DNA of 51,618 nucleotides from Microthrixaceae bacterium (GCA_947449015.1 CANFQA010000018.1:1-51618); one strand, 5' to 3'; counted from the first letter of the stretch, positions 31,426 through 39,804 are shown. Numbers and translations: made by a program. Notes: generated by a model from the sequence alone, not told the origin.

Positions 31426-32550
31426 TCAGTCGTCTGTGAGTAGCGACTGCATGCGCTGGGTGGTGTCGATCCATTCCTCGACCATCTCGAGGACCAGGTC
31501 GCGGCTCGGTCGCACCTTATTCATGCGTCCGACGATCTGGCCGACAGGAAACCCAATGAGTTCCCGGTTACCAACCCGCTGAGTTCGCCGTCCAGCCTCC
31601 TGATGGAGAATGCCTTGCAGTGGCATCGGCAGAGTGCCCGGCGAATCGGGCCCCTCCCATGCTTCGGTCCATTTCGTGCGCAACTGCCGCGCCGGCTTGC
31701 CCGTCATGGCCTTGGAGCGCACGGTGTCGGCGGAAGTGGCTGCCAGCATGTTCTCAAGCGCAGCCGGACTGGTGTCGGCCTCGGTCACGGTGAGCCACAT
31801 GGAACCGGTCCAGACCCCTTGGGCCCCAAGCGCAAGAGCGGCTGCCATCTGGCGCCCGGTAGCGATTCCACCAGCAGCCAGAACAGGCACATCAGGGCCA
31901 ACTGCGTCCACAACCTCTGGGACCAGCACCATCGTGGAGATCTCACCGCAGTGGCCTCCGGCCTCGGTTCCTTGGGCGACGATCACATCAACCCCAATGG
32001 CGACCTGACGCTCGGCATGGACCTTCGAGCCCGCGAGTCCACCCACAAGAATGCCGGCGCTGTGGGCTCGCTCAATGACATACGCCGGGGGTGGGCCCAG
32101 CGCGTTCACGATCATCTTCACGCCTCGATGAGCCAAGCACACCTCGATCTGACTGGGTCCCATGGCATCGACGCCAAGGCCAGCCGCGGCAACGGCGCCG
32201 CCCTCGAGTTCGGGAGGAAGTTCGGGGACATCGTGACGGGCGAGTAGTTCATCGACAAAGTCGCGGTGTTGCTGGGGAATCATGGCATCGAGCGCCTCGA
32301 ATGTGGCCTCCTCCCCTCCCCCCTTGCCGACATAGTTCACGGGCATAGCGAAGTCGACGCCGTAGGGCCGGCCGTTGACGTGCTCGTCGATCCAGTCCAG
32401 TTCGATCTCAAGCTGCTCGGGACTGAACGCCAGTGCCCCGAGCACGCCAAAGCCACCGGCGTTGGTGACAGCGGCGACAACGTCGCGGCAGTGGGAGAAC
32501 GCAAAGATCGGGAACTCAATTCCTAGACGTTTGGTGATTGGCGTGCTCAT
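31426..32550 (-). CDS. Nitronate monooxygenase-family (NMO/2-nitropropane dioxygenase-like) flavoprotein
   Basis: A 374-residue FMN TIM-barrel protein from ATG 32550, preceded by AAGGAGG. Features are the N-terminal GIEFPIFAFSHCRDVVAAVTNAGGFGVLGAL (residues about 11-41), the EAGGHCG phosphate/active-site region and VPVLAAGGIATGRQMAAALALGAQGVWTGS. Real nitronate oxidation is shown for only part of the family; others act as enoyl reductases or unknown oxidases. First gene of a probable two-gene operon with the P450. It is divergent from the NDMA-type alcohol dehydrogenase, with a 169-bp intergenic region between. Confidence 0.9.
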   Translation of the reverse strand: MSTPITKRLGIEFPIFAFSHCRDVVAAVTNAGGFGVLGALAFSPEQLEIELDWIDEHVNGRPYGVDFAMPVNYVGKGGGEEATFEALDAMIPQQHRDFVDELLARHDVPELPPELEGGAVAAAGLGVDAMGPSQIEVCLAHRGVKMIVNALGPPPAYVIERAHSAGILVGGLAGSKVHAERQVAIGVDVIVAQGTEAGGHCGEISTMVLVPEVVDAVGPDVPVLAAGGIATGRQMAAALALGAQGVWTGSMWLTVTEADTSPAALENMLAATSADTVRSKAMTGKPARQLRTKWTEAWEGPDSPGTLPMPLQGILHQEAGRRTQRVGNRELIGFPVGQIVGRMNKVRPSRDLVLEMVEEWIDTTQRMQSLLTDD

Positions 32551-32719
32551 GGTGCCTCCTTGATGAAAGTTCTGTCCCCGCACAACGTACTACATAAAAT
32601 CGCAAAGCCGAGAAATAATGTCATACGACGACGGGCGCTCGTGCGCGAGGGTCAGCAAACGCGGCCTAGATTGGCGAAATCGCGCTGTCCGGGCGCGGCT
32701 TCGTTCAAAAGGGGAATCA

Positions 32720-33868
32720 ATGAGAACTCGGGCCGCAGTGCTGTACGCCCCCCATACCGACTACGTCATCGAAGAGATCGAACTTGATCCGCCGAAGGCC
32801 AATGAGGTCCTGGTGAAGTTCACCGCCAGTGGCATGTGCCATTCCGATGAGCACATGGTCACCGGTGACATGGCGATGGATCAGGGAATCCTCGACATGC
32901 TTGGTTGGCAGCAGTACCCGATCATCATGGGCCACGAGGGCGCGGGCATTGTGACCGAGGTCGGCCCCGGCGTCACCGAGCTTGCTGTTGGCGACCATGT
33001 CGTTACCTCCTTCGTCCCCTCCTGTGGTCGCTGCCCGTCATGCGCGAGCGGCCATCAGAACCTTTGCGACAACGGGGCCTACCTGCTGTCGGGTCGTCAG
33101 GCTGATGGCACTGCCCGCCACCACAGCCTCGATGGTCAGCCCATCGCCACCATGTGCTGTCTCGGTACGTTTGCTGAGCATTCCGTGATGAACATCAACT
33201 CACTCGTCAAGATCGAACCGGATCTTCCCCTTGACAAGGCCTGCCTCGTCGCCTGTGGCGTGACCACTGGTTGGGGTTCGGCTGCGTACGCCGCGGATGT
33301 CGCTCCCGGCGAGACCGTCATCGTCATCGGCACCGGTGGCGTTGGCATGAACGCAGTGCAGGGTGCGCATCATGCCGGTGCGAAGTTCGTCATCGCCCTC
33401 GACCCGGTGGAGTTCAAGCGCGAGCAGGCCCAGAAGTTCGGCGCCACCCACGGCGCAGCAAGCGTCGAAGAAGCGCAGGCACTTCTCGGTGAGCTCACCT
33501 GGGGCCGCAACGCCGACAAGGTCATCGTCACCGTTGGCGAGGGCAAGGGTGCTGATCTCGGCACATATATGGGTCTGGTTGCCAAGGGCGGCAAGCTCGT
33601 GTTCACCTCCGTGGCCAACATGAACGACAACGAGGTCACCCTCAACCTCTTCGATCTGTCCATGCAGCAGAAGTCCATCGTGGGCACGTTGTTCGGCAGC
33701 GCGAATCCCCGTCATGACATCCCGAAGCTGCTCAGCATGTACCGCGCCGGCCAGCTCAAGTTGGACGAACTGGTCACCCGCACCTACACCCTCGACGACA
33801 TCAATCAGGGCTACCAGGACATGCGCGACGGCATCAACATCCGTGGCGTCATCGTGTACGGCGACTGA
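32720..33868 (+). CDS. NDMA-dependent-type zinc alcohol dehydrogenase
   Basis: ATG 32720 with AAAGGGG upstream gives a 382-residue MDR alcohol dehydrogenase. Catalytic zinc residues occur in SGMCHSDEH and GHEGAGIV; the structural zinc lobe is CGRCPSCASGHQNLC (four Cys); the cofactor motif is GTGGVGMNAVQGA. Length and insert pattern fit the mycobacterial/Rhodococcus class with tightly bound NAD(H) assayed with N,N-dimethyl-4-nitrosoaniline, often next to mycofactocin genes. No mycofactocin genes are visible here. Followed after one base by the SnoaL-like gene. Probable role: alcohol-to-aldehyde oxidation in a catabolic route. Confidence 0.93.
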   Translation: MRTRAAVLYAPHTDYVIEEIELDPPKANEVLVKFTASGMCHSDEHMVTGDMAMDQGILDMLGWQQYPIIMGHEGAGIVTEVGPGVTELAVGDHVVTSFVPSCGRCPSCASGHQNLCDNGAYLLSGRQADGTARHHSLDGQPIATMCCLGTFAEHSVMNINSLVKIEPDLPLDKACLVACGVTTGWGSAAYAADVAPGETVIVIGTGGVGMNAVQGAHHAGAKFVIALDPVEFKREQAQKFGATHGAASVEEAQALLGELTWGRNADKVIVTVGEGKGADLGTYMGLVAKGGKLVFTSVANMNDNEVTLNLFDLSMQQKSIVGTLFGSANPRHDIPKLLSMYRAGQLKLDELVTRTYTLDDINQGYQDMRDGINIRGVIVYGD

Positions 33869-33869
33869 A

Positions 33870-34253
33870 ATGGCAACCCGAGACGAAATCGTCGCGATTC
33901 CTGATCGGTATATCGCTGCGGTCGCTGCTGGCGATGTCGACACGATCATGTCGCTCTACAACGATGATCCGTGGGTAGAAGATCCCATTGGCGAACCCGC
34001 CCACTCGGGCGTGGACGCCGTGCGGGCGTTCTACACCCAACTGCGTGATTCAGGCTTCAAGATCAATCTCACCAGGATTACGCCGGTCTGCGTGGCTGGT
34101 GGAAATGAAGCTGCCTTCGCGTTTCGGGTTGATGTTGATCTGGGTGGAAGCACCATGTCGATGGTCACCCACGACACCATGGTGTTTGACGAGGACGGCC
34201 GAATCGCCAAGATGCGTGCCTACGCCGATAGTCAGGCAACACCGGAGTCCTGA
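33870..34253 (+). CDS. SnoaL-like / steroid delta-isomerase-like (NTF2 fold) protein
   Basis: A 127-residue cone-shaped NTF2-fold protein starting immediately after the alcohol dehydrogenase stop, so the two are co-transcribed. The pattern RYIAAVAAGDVDTIMSLYNDDPWVEDPIG is that of steroid delta-isomerases, including the Asp (VEDP) close to the ketosteroid isomerase general-base position. Activity on ketosteroids is plausible but unproven. A strong terminator follows. Confidence 0.85.
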   Translation: MATRDEIVAIPDRYIAAVAAGDVDTIMSLYNDDPWVEDPIGEPAHSGVDAVRAFYTQLRDSGFKINLTRITPVCVAGGNEAAFAFRVDVDLGGSTMSMVTHDTMVFDEDGRIAKMRAYADSQATPES

Positions 34254-34296
34254 TCCTGTTTGGGGGCTGAAGTTCCCATCTCCCTGACCTGCTATG

Positions 34297-34326
34297 ACGT
34301 GCGCTGGCCTTCGGGTCAGCGCACGT
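34297..34326 (+). terminator. Strong UUCG-loop terminator overlapping a convergent stop codon
   Basis: ACGTGCGCTG and CAGCGCACGT pair perfectly, extended by GCC/GGT to a TTCG tetraloop, and TTCTTT follows. It terminates the ADH-SnoaL transcript. The right arm lies inside the 3' end of the minus-strand gene, whose TGA is at 34316-34318. Confidence 0.8.
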
Positions 34327-35158
34327 TTCTTTGCATTGGAGCCCCATGACAGACGCAGTCACTGGAGGTATCACAGGGGCCGCTTCGACCAACCGGGGCG
34401 AACCGGTCCGGGTACGCCACTCCACTCTCAACGCGACCTAGGAATACGCAACCGCAAAGATCACAGGCCCAACCATCGCGTGAAACTCGAACCAGCTCAG
34501 CGCCGGGAATACCGAACGCCGCAGCAGCCGCAGAGGCATCACGGGTCCAGCGTCCATCGCTACGGCCATCGGTTCGGCGGTCAGTTTCGTCCTCGCCAAC
34601 GTGACTCAATCCCTCGGATGGTCCCGGGAATTCAGTTCCCGAGTCAAGGGCAGCTCCAACAGTGGCATAGGCGATCAGATCCACCAGAGCCACTGCATCA
34701 GCTTTGCCCGCAAACTCGCCGCGGCGAGCGGTGCTGTCGAGAACTTCAAGTGCCCGATGGACAGCAAGAACCAACGGACCTGGCCCCGGGGGGCGTCGGG
34801 TATGCCACAAGGTGCCGGCGAGGTGTTGAGAGGCCCGTTCCTCGGTTGCGTGAATGAGTTCCTCGGGCATAACGAAGACGCCCCCAAGAATGAAGGTGTT
34901 CGTGACTGCGGCGGTGACCATGCGGCGCCAGTGCATTCCAAGAGTGGTCCGCCGATCACCACGATCTTCAAGCACTGCAGCATCCGGTGCGAGGTGGTCC
35001 ACTAAAAGCGCCTCCAGAATGATCCACAACGTCTCGACCGCGGTTTCACGATCCTCCGAGGGCATGCCGATCTGGGCGGCAATGAACGCCTGCCGAAGAA
35101 CCGTCTCGGCCCGCTCCCGCTCTGCCGGATCAATGAATCCGCTTCGCTGCTCAGTCAT
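34316..35158 (-). CDS. Uncharacterised protein with C-terminal Cys-rich (zinc-ribbon-like) region
   Basis: From ATG 35158 the product is 280 residues; an alternative upstream ATG near 35245 would add about 29 residues. The N-terminal two thirds are mostly helical, with SEDRETAVETLWIILEALLVDHL and MHWRRMVTAAVTNTFILGG. An Asp/Arg/Gly-rich hinge follows (DETDRRTDGRSDGRWTRD). The C-terminal 55 residues hold WACDLCGC, GPCDTSSDCVCHG and nearby aromatics, probably a metal-binding ribbon. No known family is recognised. It is alone, convergent with the SnoaL gene and divergent from a small membrane protein. Confidence 0.65.
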   Translation of the reverse strand: MTEQRSGFIDPAERERAETVLRQAFIAAQIGMPSEDRETAVETLWIILEALLVDHLAPDAAVLEDRGDRRTTLGMHWRRMVTAAVTNTFILGGVFVMPEELIHATEERASQHLAGTLWHTRRPPGPGPLVLAVHRALEVLDSTARRGEFAGKADAVALVDLIAYATVGAALDSGTEFPGPSEGLSHVGEDETDRRTDGRSDGRWTRDASAAAAAFGIPGAELVRVSRDGWACDLCGCVFLGRVESGVAYPDRFAPVGRSGPCDTSSDCVCHGAPMQRNVR

Positions 35159-35251
35159 CTTGTGATTTTGTCGGAACTCCAGTCTCGGCGTCAGATCGGA
35201 GGTGAACAGCCCCTTCGATGAGAACCATTTGCGGACCGATACCATCGTCGG

Positions 35252-35512
35252 GTGGCCGAGCTGACAGTTGAAACACAACCGCTGGACACGTCGAGCTCGT
35301 TGCCGACGCCCACCACGCTCATCGGACCCAACGGCACTGCACCGGGCATGAGTTTTATCGAGCAGCAACAGCAACCAGTGATTGACGCCCAGACCGGCCG
35401 CGCCGCAGGAGCCCCGCTTGCGATCGCCGCGCTAGTGCTCCTGGTGATTTTCACGTCGATTGTCATTCGAGCCGCACGCTCGAAGCGGCGTACGTCACCG
35501 CCTGAGGCGTGA
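35252..35512 (+). CDS. Small single-pass membrane protein
   Basis: An 86-residue frame from GTG 35252 with one C-terminal membrane segment (about residues 55-73, LAIAALVLLVIFTSIVIRA) followed by a basic RSKRR tail, giving an N-out topology by the positive-inside rule. The N-terminal half is Thr/Pro/Gln-rich and looks disordered. It ends two bases before the convergent Bax-inhibitor gene stop. No family recognised; the ribosome site is weak, so this is a plausible rather than certain gene. Confidence 0.5.
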   Translation: MAELTVETQPLDTSSSLPTPTTLIGPNGTAPGMSFIEQQQQPVIDAQTGRAAGAPLAIAALVLLVIFTSIVIRAARSKRRTSPPEA

Positions 35513-35514
35513 TC

Positions 35515-36351
35515 TCAGCTCTGTCGCAGCAGTGACAGCAGGCGCAGGATTTCGAGGTACAACCACACGATGGTGACGGTGATACCGAATGCGCCATACC
35601 ACTCCATGTACTTCGGCGCGCCCTGCTGTGAAGCCTTCTCGATGAAGTTGAAATCGAGTGCGAGGTTGAGCGCAGCGACGATCACGACCACAACGCTGAT
35701 GCCAATGCCCAACGGCGTGGGTTTATTCCAGAATGCGACGTCGGCCCCGAACAGTTGGGCGATCCACGTCACGAAATACATCAGCGCGATTCCACCGGTA
35801 GCACAGATAATCGTGAGTGCGAATTTAGGAGTCACCTTCACAATTCGCGTGGCGTAGAGGATGAACATGATGAGGAAAACGCCGAGGGTGGCGCCAATGG
35901 CTTGCACCACGATGCCGTTGTAGCTCTGGTTGTAAACCGCCGAGATTGCACCGAGCACCAGTCCGTACGCGATGGCGTAGATGGGAGCGGTGATCCGGGC
36001 GATCTTGGGCATGAACGCGGTGACGAGGCCAACACCCAGTCCGACAAACATCGCCAGGATGAGCCAGGACGGCATGCTGGTGGAGTTCTGGTAGGTCTGC
36101 TGGCCGGCTGCGTTGAGAACAGGGTTGTTCTGAGCATCGACAATCAACTGGGTGGTCTGAACCACCTGCGACCAGCCATACCATCCCGATGCGAGGATCA
36201 GGGTGAAGAGCACGCCCGTGGCAGTCAGCGTGCCACCAACGGTCATGGTCGCTCCCTGAACCGGCACGGATGCACCATTGGCGTCGTGTGGCATCTGGGC
36301 TTGGAAACGTGTGTCGGTCAGGACCGGACTCGATGGCATAGGAAACCTCAT
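35515..36351 (-). CDS. Bax inhibitor-1/YccA family membrane protein
   Basis: A 278-residue protein with a short Pro/Gln-rich cytoplasmic start and about seven membrane segments, beginning MTVGGTLTATGVLFTLILASGWYGW. Conserved elements are LGAISAVYNQSYNGIVVQAIGATLGVF and the C-terminal ALNLALDFNFIEKA with the Asp residues important for the family's Ca2+ leak activity. Bacterial members (YetJ, YccA) are pH-sensitive calcium leaks or FtsH modulators. ATG 36351 is used; ATG 36339 has a slightly better ribosome site (GATGAGG). Downstream of the Rieske gene on the same strand. Confidence 0.92.
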   Translation of the reverse strand: MRFPMPSSPVLTDTRFQAQMPHDANGASVPVQGATMTVGGTLTATGVLFTLILASGWYGWSQVVQTTQLIVDAQNNPVLNAAGQQTYQNSTSMPSWLILAMFVGLGVGLVTAFMPKIARITAPIYAIAYGLVLGAISAVYNQSYNGIVVQAIGATLGVFLIMFILYATRIVKVTPKFALTIICATGGIALMYFVTWIAQLFGADVAFWNKPTPLGIGISVVVVIVAALNLALDFNFIEKASQQGAPKYMEWYGAFGITVTIVWLYLEILRLLSLLRQS

Positions 36352-36402
36352 CTGCTGATCGGAGAGTGGCTCGAGATACGAGACTTTAGATTCCCATATC
36401 GG

Positions 36403-36738
36403 TCAATCAGTGGTTATTGCTACCTCGATGCCTCCATCCGATTCCCGAACCTGATGGGTCCTCACCGAGCCTTTGTCGTCCCGGCGACCGTTCATCGCCA
36501 GTTTCGACGCAGTTCCGTCGATGGCGAACCTCCAGAAGTGGCTGAGGCATACCAGCTCCTCGCCGTCGACAGCACCGCCGGGCCCAAGGTGCGCCCATTG
36601 GTGCGGACAGCGCGCATCACAGGCCGCCAACTCACCCGATGCCGAGCGCCACAGGACCAACTCCTGACCGTCAATTTCAATCGGGAGGACGCCACCAACA
36701 GCAACGTCCTCGGTCAAGGCCACCGCATGCCAGATCAC
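36403..36738 (-). CDS. Rieske [2Fe-2S] ferredoxin-like protein
   Basis: A 111-residue single-domain Rieske protein. The cluster motif is complete: CPHQWAHLG with Cys and His, and CLSHFWRF with the second Cys/His pair, about 17 residues apart. Stand-alone Rieske ferredoxins supply electrons to oxygenases or sit in nitrite-reductase-small-subunit-like roles. It lies 51 bp upstream of the Bax-inhibitor gene and is divergent from the carbonic anhydrase. A possible electron donor for one of the oxygenases in the window (inference). Confidence 0.9.
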   Translation of the reverse strand: MIWHAVALTEDVAVGGVLPIEIDGQELVLWRSASGELAACDARCPHQWAHLGPGGAVDGEELVCLSHFWRFAIDGTASKLAMNGRRDDKGSVRTHQVRESDGGIEVAITTD

Positions 36739-36806
36739 GACCAGACGCTAGTCAGATCTGACCATCAATTCGGATGCGGAACAGAAAGTGGGAGGTTCGA
36801 CTCCCC

Positions 36807-36812
36807 TACTAT
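36807..36812 (+). promoter_or_regulatory. Candidate -10 box before carbonic anhydrase
   Basis: TACTAT lies eight bases before ATG 36821, matching a leaderless start; no ribosome site is seen before the ATG. Confidence 0.35.
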
Positions 36813-36820
36813 GGGCGCTT

Positions 36821-37330
36821 ATGAGCGCGTTCAAAGACATCATCGAAGGCAGCGAAACCTACGCCGAAAGTTTCACAAACGGCGCTCTGAGCGCACTGCC
36901 TCAGGCCCGCCTCGTCATCGTCACCTGCATGGATACACGGATCAATCCGCTCGCCATTTTCGGTCTCTCAATTGGTCAGGCCCATGTGCTGCGCAATGCT
37001 GGCGCACGGGTCACCCCCGATGTCATCCGCTCGCTCATCAAATCGATCAATCAGCTCGAGGTTGAGCGGGTGGTCGTCATGCATCACACCGATTGCGGTG
37101 CAGCAAAGATCAAGATCGATCCTCTACGCGCAGCAGTCATCGCTGCGACCGGCAACGACCCCGATGACATTGAGTTCCACCTCATTGGCAATGCCGACCA
37201 AGCCCTTGCCGCTGACGTGGACGCGGTACGCAGCTGCCCGTATTTCCCGGTGGGCACCGCGGTTGCTGGCATGGTCTACGACGTCCACACGGGAGTCGTC
37301 ACCACGAAACACGAGACCTTCGTCGGCTAA
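36821..37330 (+). CDS. Beta-carbonic anhydrase
   Basis: ATG 36821 gives a 169-residue beta-class carbonic anhydrase, of the short actinobacterial type (like M. tuberculosis Rv1284, from memory). Zinc ligands and catalytic dyad are visible: VTCMDTRI (Cys, Asp, Arg) and MHHTDCGAAKI (His, Cys), with SIGQAHVLRNAGARVT between. It interconverts CO2 and bicarbonate in the cytoplasm. A TACTAT box eight bases upstream suggests leaderless transcription. Convergent with ftsX, 21 bp apart. Confidence 0.92.
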   Translation: MSAFKDIIEGSETYAESFTNGALSALPQARLVIVTCMDTRINPLAIFGLSIGQAHVLRNAGARVTPDVIRSLIKSINQLEVERVVVMHHTDCGAAKIKIDPLRAAVIAATGNDPDDIEFHLIGNADQALAADVDAVRSCPYFPVGTAVAGMVYDVHTGVVTTKHETFVG

Positions 37331-37351
37331 GCCACAGCCTCGGCAAGTCGC

Positions 37352-38242
37352 TCAGACGTCGAGGAATCTGGAGACCGCTATTCCGGCACCAATGGCACCA
37401 ATAAGGATGCCTACGACGCCGAGTGTCCCAAAGATAAACAACATCTCACCGCTGCTCACTTGGAATCCACTGACCAACGGGATGTCCTTTGAGCTGGGCA
37501 ACCACTTCTGAAAGAACGGCTTGAAGGCGGCGAGCGCGGCAATCGCAAGCAAGGCACCGATGAGCCCCTGCACCAGTCCTTCAAGCATGAACGGCACTCG
37601 AATGAACCAGTTCGTGGCGCCCACCAACTTCATCACCTCAATCTCACGCCGTCGAGCGAACATCGCCATGCGGATGGTGTTGAGGATGAGTAGCCCGGCA
37701 GCCCCCAGAAGGAATGCTGCGATCACGAAGATTCCAACGGTGAGACGACTGGAAAGTTGCTGGATCAGCCGGATGGTCTTCGAAGCAAAGACAACTTGTC
37801 GGACGCCGGACATCTTGCTGTAGGTCTTACCGAGCGCCTCAACTGCGTCGACTTCCTTGTTGACCGGCTCAACACGGAACGATGGAGGCAGAGTCTCGGG
37901 ATCCACACTGTCGACGAGTTCAGGTGAGTCGGCGAAGAGCATCTTGAACTCCTCGTACGCAGCTTTCTTGTCGACGTAGTCGATCTTGGACACTTCGGGG
38001 CTCTGCTCGAGATCGGTGCGAACAGCATCCACCTGTTCCTGGGTGGGGTTCGGATTCATGAAGACCACGAACTCGATCCCGCCCTGCCAGCGGCGAGTGG
38101 CATTCTCGACCCCAGAGCGCAGCATGAGCGAGGCCCCCACCAGCGCGAGCGACACCGCCACGGTCATCACCGAAGCGAGCGTGATGGTGATGTTGCGACC
38201 AAGGTTGGAAGCAGTCTCACGGACGTAGTACTCAGCTTTCAC
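37352..38242 (-). CDS. ftsX: Cell division protein FtsX
   Basis: A 296-residue FtsX from a GTG start. One membrane segment near the N-terminus (ITLASVMTVAVSLALVGASLML) is followed by an extracytoplasmic domain of about 110 residues (FMNPNPTQEQVDAVRTDL) and three C-terminal segments (IFVIAAFLLGAAGLLIL, then GLIGALLAIAALAA and FIFGTLGVVGILIGAIGAGIAV). The ARRREIEVMKLVGATNWFIR coupling region is typical. With FtsE it forms an ABC-type complex at the septum that activates peptidoglycan hydrolases. It follows ftsE by 12 bp. smpB, which often follows ftsEX, is absent. Confidence 0.95.
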   Translation of the reverse strand: MKAEYYVRETASNLGRNITITLASVMTVAVSLALVGASLMLRSGVENATRRWQGGIEFVVFMNPNPTQEQVDAVRTDLEQSPEVSKIDYVDKKAAYEEFKMLFADSPELVDSVDPETLPPSFRVEPVNKEVDAVEALGKTYSKMSGVRQVVFASKTIRLIQQLSSRLTVGIFVIAAFLLGAAGLLILNTIRMAMFARRREIEVMKLVGATNWFIRVPFMLEGLVQGLIGALLAIAALAAFKPFFQKWLPSSKDIPLVSGFQVSSGEMLFIFGTLGVVGILIGAIGAGIAVSRFLDV

Positions 38243-38254
38243 GGTGTGACCTGC

Positions 38255-38932
38255 CTACTCATAGACGCCGCGGGACTGATCTCGAACGATCGTTCCCCGG
38301 TCGAGTTCGATGACTCGCCGACGCATTGTGTCGACGATGCCGCGATCATGTGTGGCCATCACGACGGTGGTGCCGGTCTTGTTGATGCGATCGAGCAGCC
38401 GCATGATTCCCACCGATGTTGCAGGATCAAGATTGCCAGTGGGTTCATCTGCCAGAAGGATCAATGGCCTGTTCACGAATGCCCGGGCAACAGAGACACG
38501 CTGCTGCTCGCCGCCGGATAGTTCGTCGGGGAAATTCGATGACTTATGAGCGAGACCCACGAGATCGAGGATGGCCGGGACCTGCGCATCGATGACGCTG
38601 CGAGGACGCCCGATCACCTCAAGAGCAAAGGCCACATTCTCGAAAACAGTTTTGGTGGGCAGGAGTTTGAAGTCCTGGAACACGCAGCCGATGTTGCGAC
38701 GCAGGAAGGGGACCTTCCAGCTCGACAAGCCACCGATGTCCTTGCCAGCGACGTAGATATGACCCTCATCGGGAGTCTCCTCCTTGTTGAGGAGGCGGAT
38801 GAATGTCGACTTCCCGGAGCCTGACGCTCCCACCAGGAAGACGAACTCGCCCTTGGCGATCTCCACATTGGCGTCGCGCAGGGCGACGGTGGAGCTCTTG
38901 TAGGTCTTGGTGACGTTCTCGATCTTGATCAT
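38255..38932 (-). CDS. ftsE: Cell division ATP-binding protein FtsE
   Basis: A 225-residue ABC ATPase. Walker [10 protein letters not shown], signature [15 protein letters not shown], Walker [14 protein letters not shown] and the switch His in MATHDRG are all intact. The N-terminus [11 protein letters not shown] and immediate linkage to ftsX identify it as FtsE. It drives FtsX on the cytoplasmic side. A gap of 124 bp separates it from the HD gene, so it may have its own promoter. Confidence 0.96.
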   Translation of the reverse strand: MIKIENVTKTYKSSTVALRDANVEIAKGEFVFLVGASGSGKSTFIRLLNKEETPDEGHIYVAGKDIGGLSSWKVPFLRRNIGCVFQDFKLLPTKTVFENVAFALEVIGRPRSVIDAQVPAILDLVGLAHKSSNFPDELSGGEQQRVSVARAFVNRPLILLADEPTGNLDPATSVGIMRLLDRINKTGTTVVMATHDRGIVDTMRRRVIELDRGTIVRDQSRGVYE

Positions 38933-39056
38933 GGCGAGGGGGACTCCGCAGGGCAGGGCGCTGTGACGAGGGTAGACGCCAACAACCCGACAACGGTGCC
39001 ACTCAGGGGCACAATCGGGTGAAACCCCGCATCCACCGAGATCTCACGTAGCGGTC

Positions 39057-39581
39057 TCAGTCGTCGTCAGCCTCACGCAGCGCCCCGGCAATTGTTGGAT
39101 CGAGGGTGCACTGCCCGCTCGGGCGGTGATGCTCGAGCGTCCAGGAAACAGTGAGTGGTTCGCTCCCGGCGCCTTGAAGCATCGCTGCGCCGAGCTCGGG
39201 ATGACGCCAGTACCGCCCAAGTGCCCGAAATGGCCATTGCCTTTCTGACCACTGTCGTGCCCGGGCTTCGTCGTGTCCGATGACCAGACCAACCAACGTT
39301 GCCACTACCCGACCCGGCGTTCGCAGGCCACTAGCCATTTTGCCGCAGTCATGAAGCAACGCTGCGGCCAGAACGGATCGATCAGCAGTCCCAGCAAGTA
39401 AGCGCTCCACGCGCCGGGCCACCTCAGCGGAGTGTCGGCGATCCGGCCCTGACATGAGCTTCCAGACCTCGACCTCACCGGGAAGGAGTTGCGCTGACAC
39501 CCAAGCGCATTCCTGCACCGAAGGCCCACCGGGACGCAGACTCCCAAAGAAACGGAAGATCAGGTGCTTCGCCGGAGCCAC
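39057..39581 (-). CDS. HD domain protein
   Basis: A 174-residue HD-superfamily protein from a GTG start. The HD signature is ALLHDCGK near residue 78, preceded by RRHSAEVARRVERLL with the first His, and LEHHRPSG near residue 150 supplies a further conserved His. Members are metal-dependent phosphohydrolases of nucleotides or cyclic dinucleotides. It sits eight bases downstream of the DksA/TraR-like gene in the housekeeping operon. Substrate not known. Confidence 0.85.
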   Translation of the reverse strand: MAPAKHLIFRFFGSLRPGGPSVQECAWVSAQLLPGEVEVWKLMSGPDRRHSAEVARRVERLLAGTADRSVLAAALLHDCGKMASGLRTPGRVVATLVGLVIGHDEARARQWSERQWPFRALGRYWRHPELGAAMLQGAGSEPLTVSWTLEHHRPSGQCTLDPTIAGALREADDD

Positions 39582-39588
39582 TATGAGC

Positions 39589-39804
39589 TCAGGCCGAATG
39601 TTCGTCGCAGACTCGGGCCTGCGGCCGCTGCGTCAAGACCTCGTCATCAATTGCGGTCCCACAGACCTGACAGGTGCCATAGGTTCCGTCGTCAAGCCGG
39701 GTGAGCGCAGTTTCGACATCGTCGAGTTCGACTCGGAACTGCGTCGCCTCGACGCGTTCGTCGATCGCCGTCGACGTTTCGAGATCAGGATCGAGGTCAC
39801 TCAT
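39589..39804 (-). CDS. DksA/TraR family zinc-finger protein (C3H variant)
   Basis: A 71-residue protein with an acidic helical N-terminus (ELDDVETALTRLDDGTYG) and the DksA/TraR finger CQVCG, 17 residues, CDEH. The fourth zinc ligand is His instead of Cys, a variant found in many actinobacterial members. Small family members act on RNA polymerase or have unknown roles. It lies 11 bp downstream of xerD and eight bases upstream of the HD gene. Confidence 0.85.
   Translation of the reverse strand: MSDLDPDLETSTAIDERVEATQFRVELDDVETALTRLDDGTYGTCQVCGTAIDDEVLTQRPQARVCDEHSA

Noticed and set aside
36787-36805. tRNA T-arm-like sequence GGGAG-GTTCGA-CTCCC
   Set aside because: The loop is six bases, no anticodon arm or acceptor stem can be built around it, and no CCA follows.
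35755-37065. 436-codon plus-strand open frame across the Bax-inhibitor, Rieske and carbonic anhydrase genes
   Set aside because: It crosses three well-supported genes and has no domain of its own.
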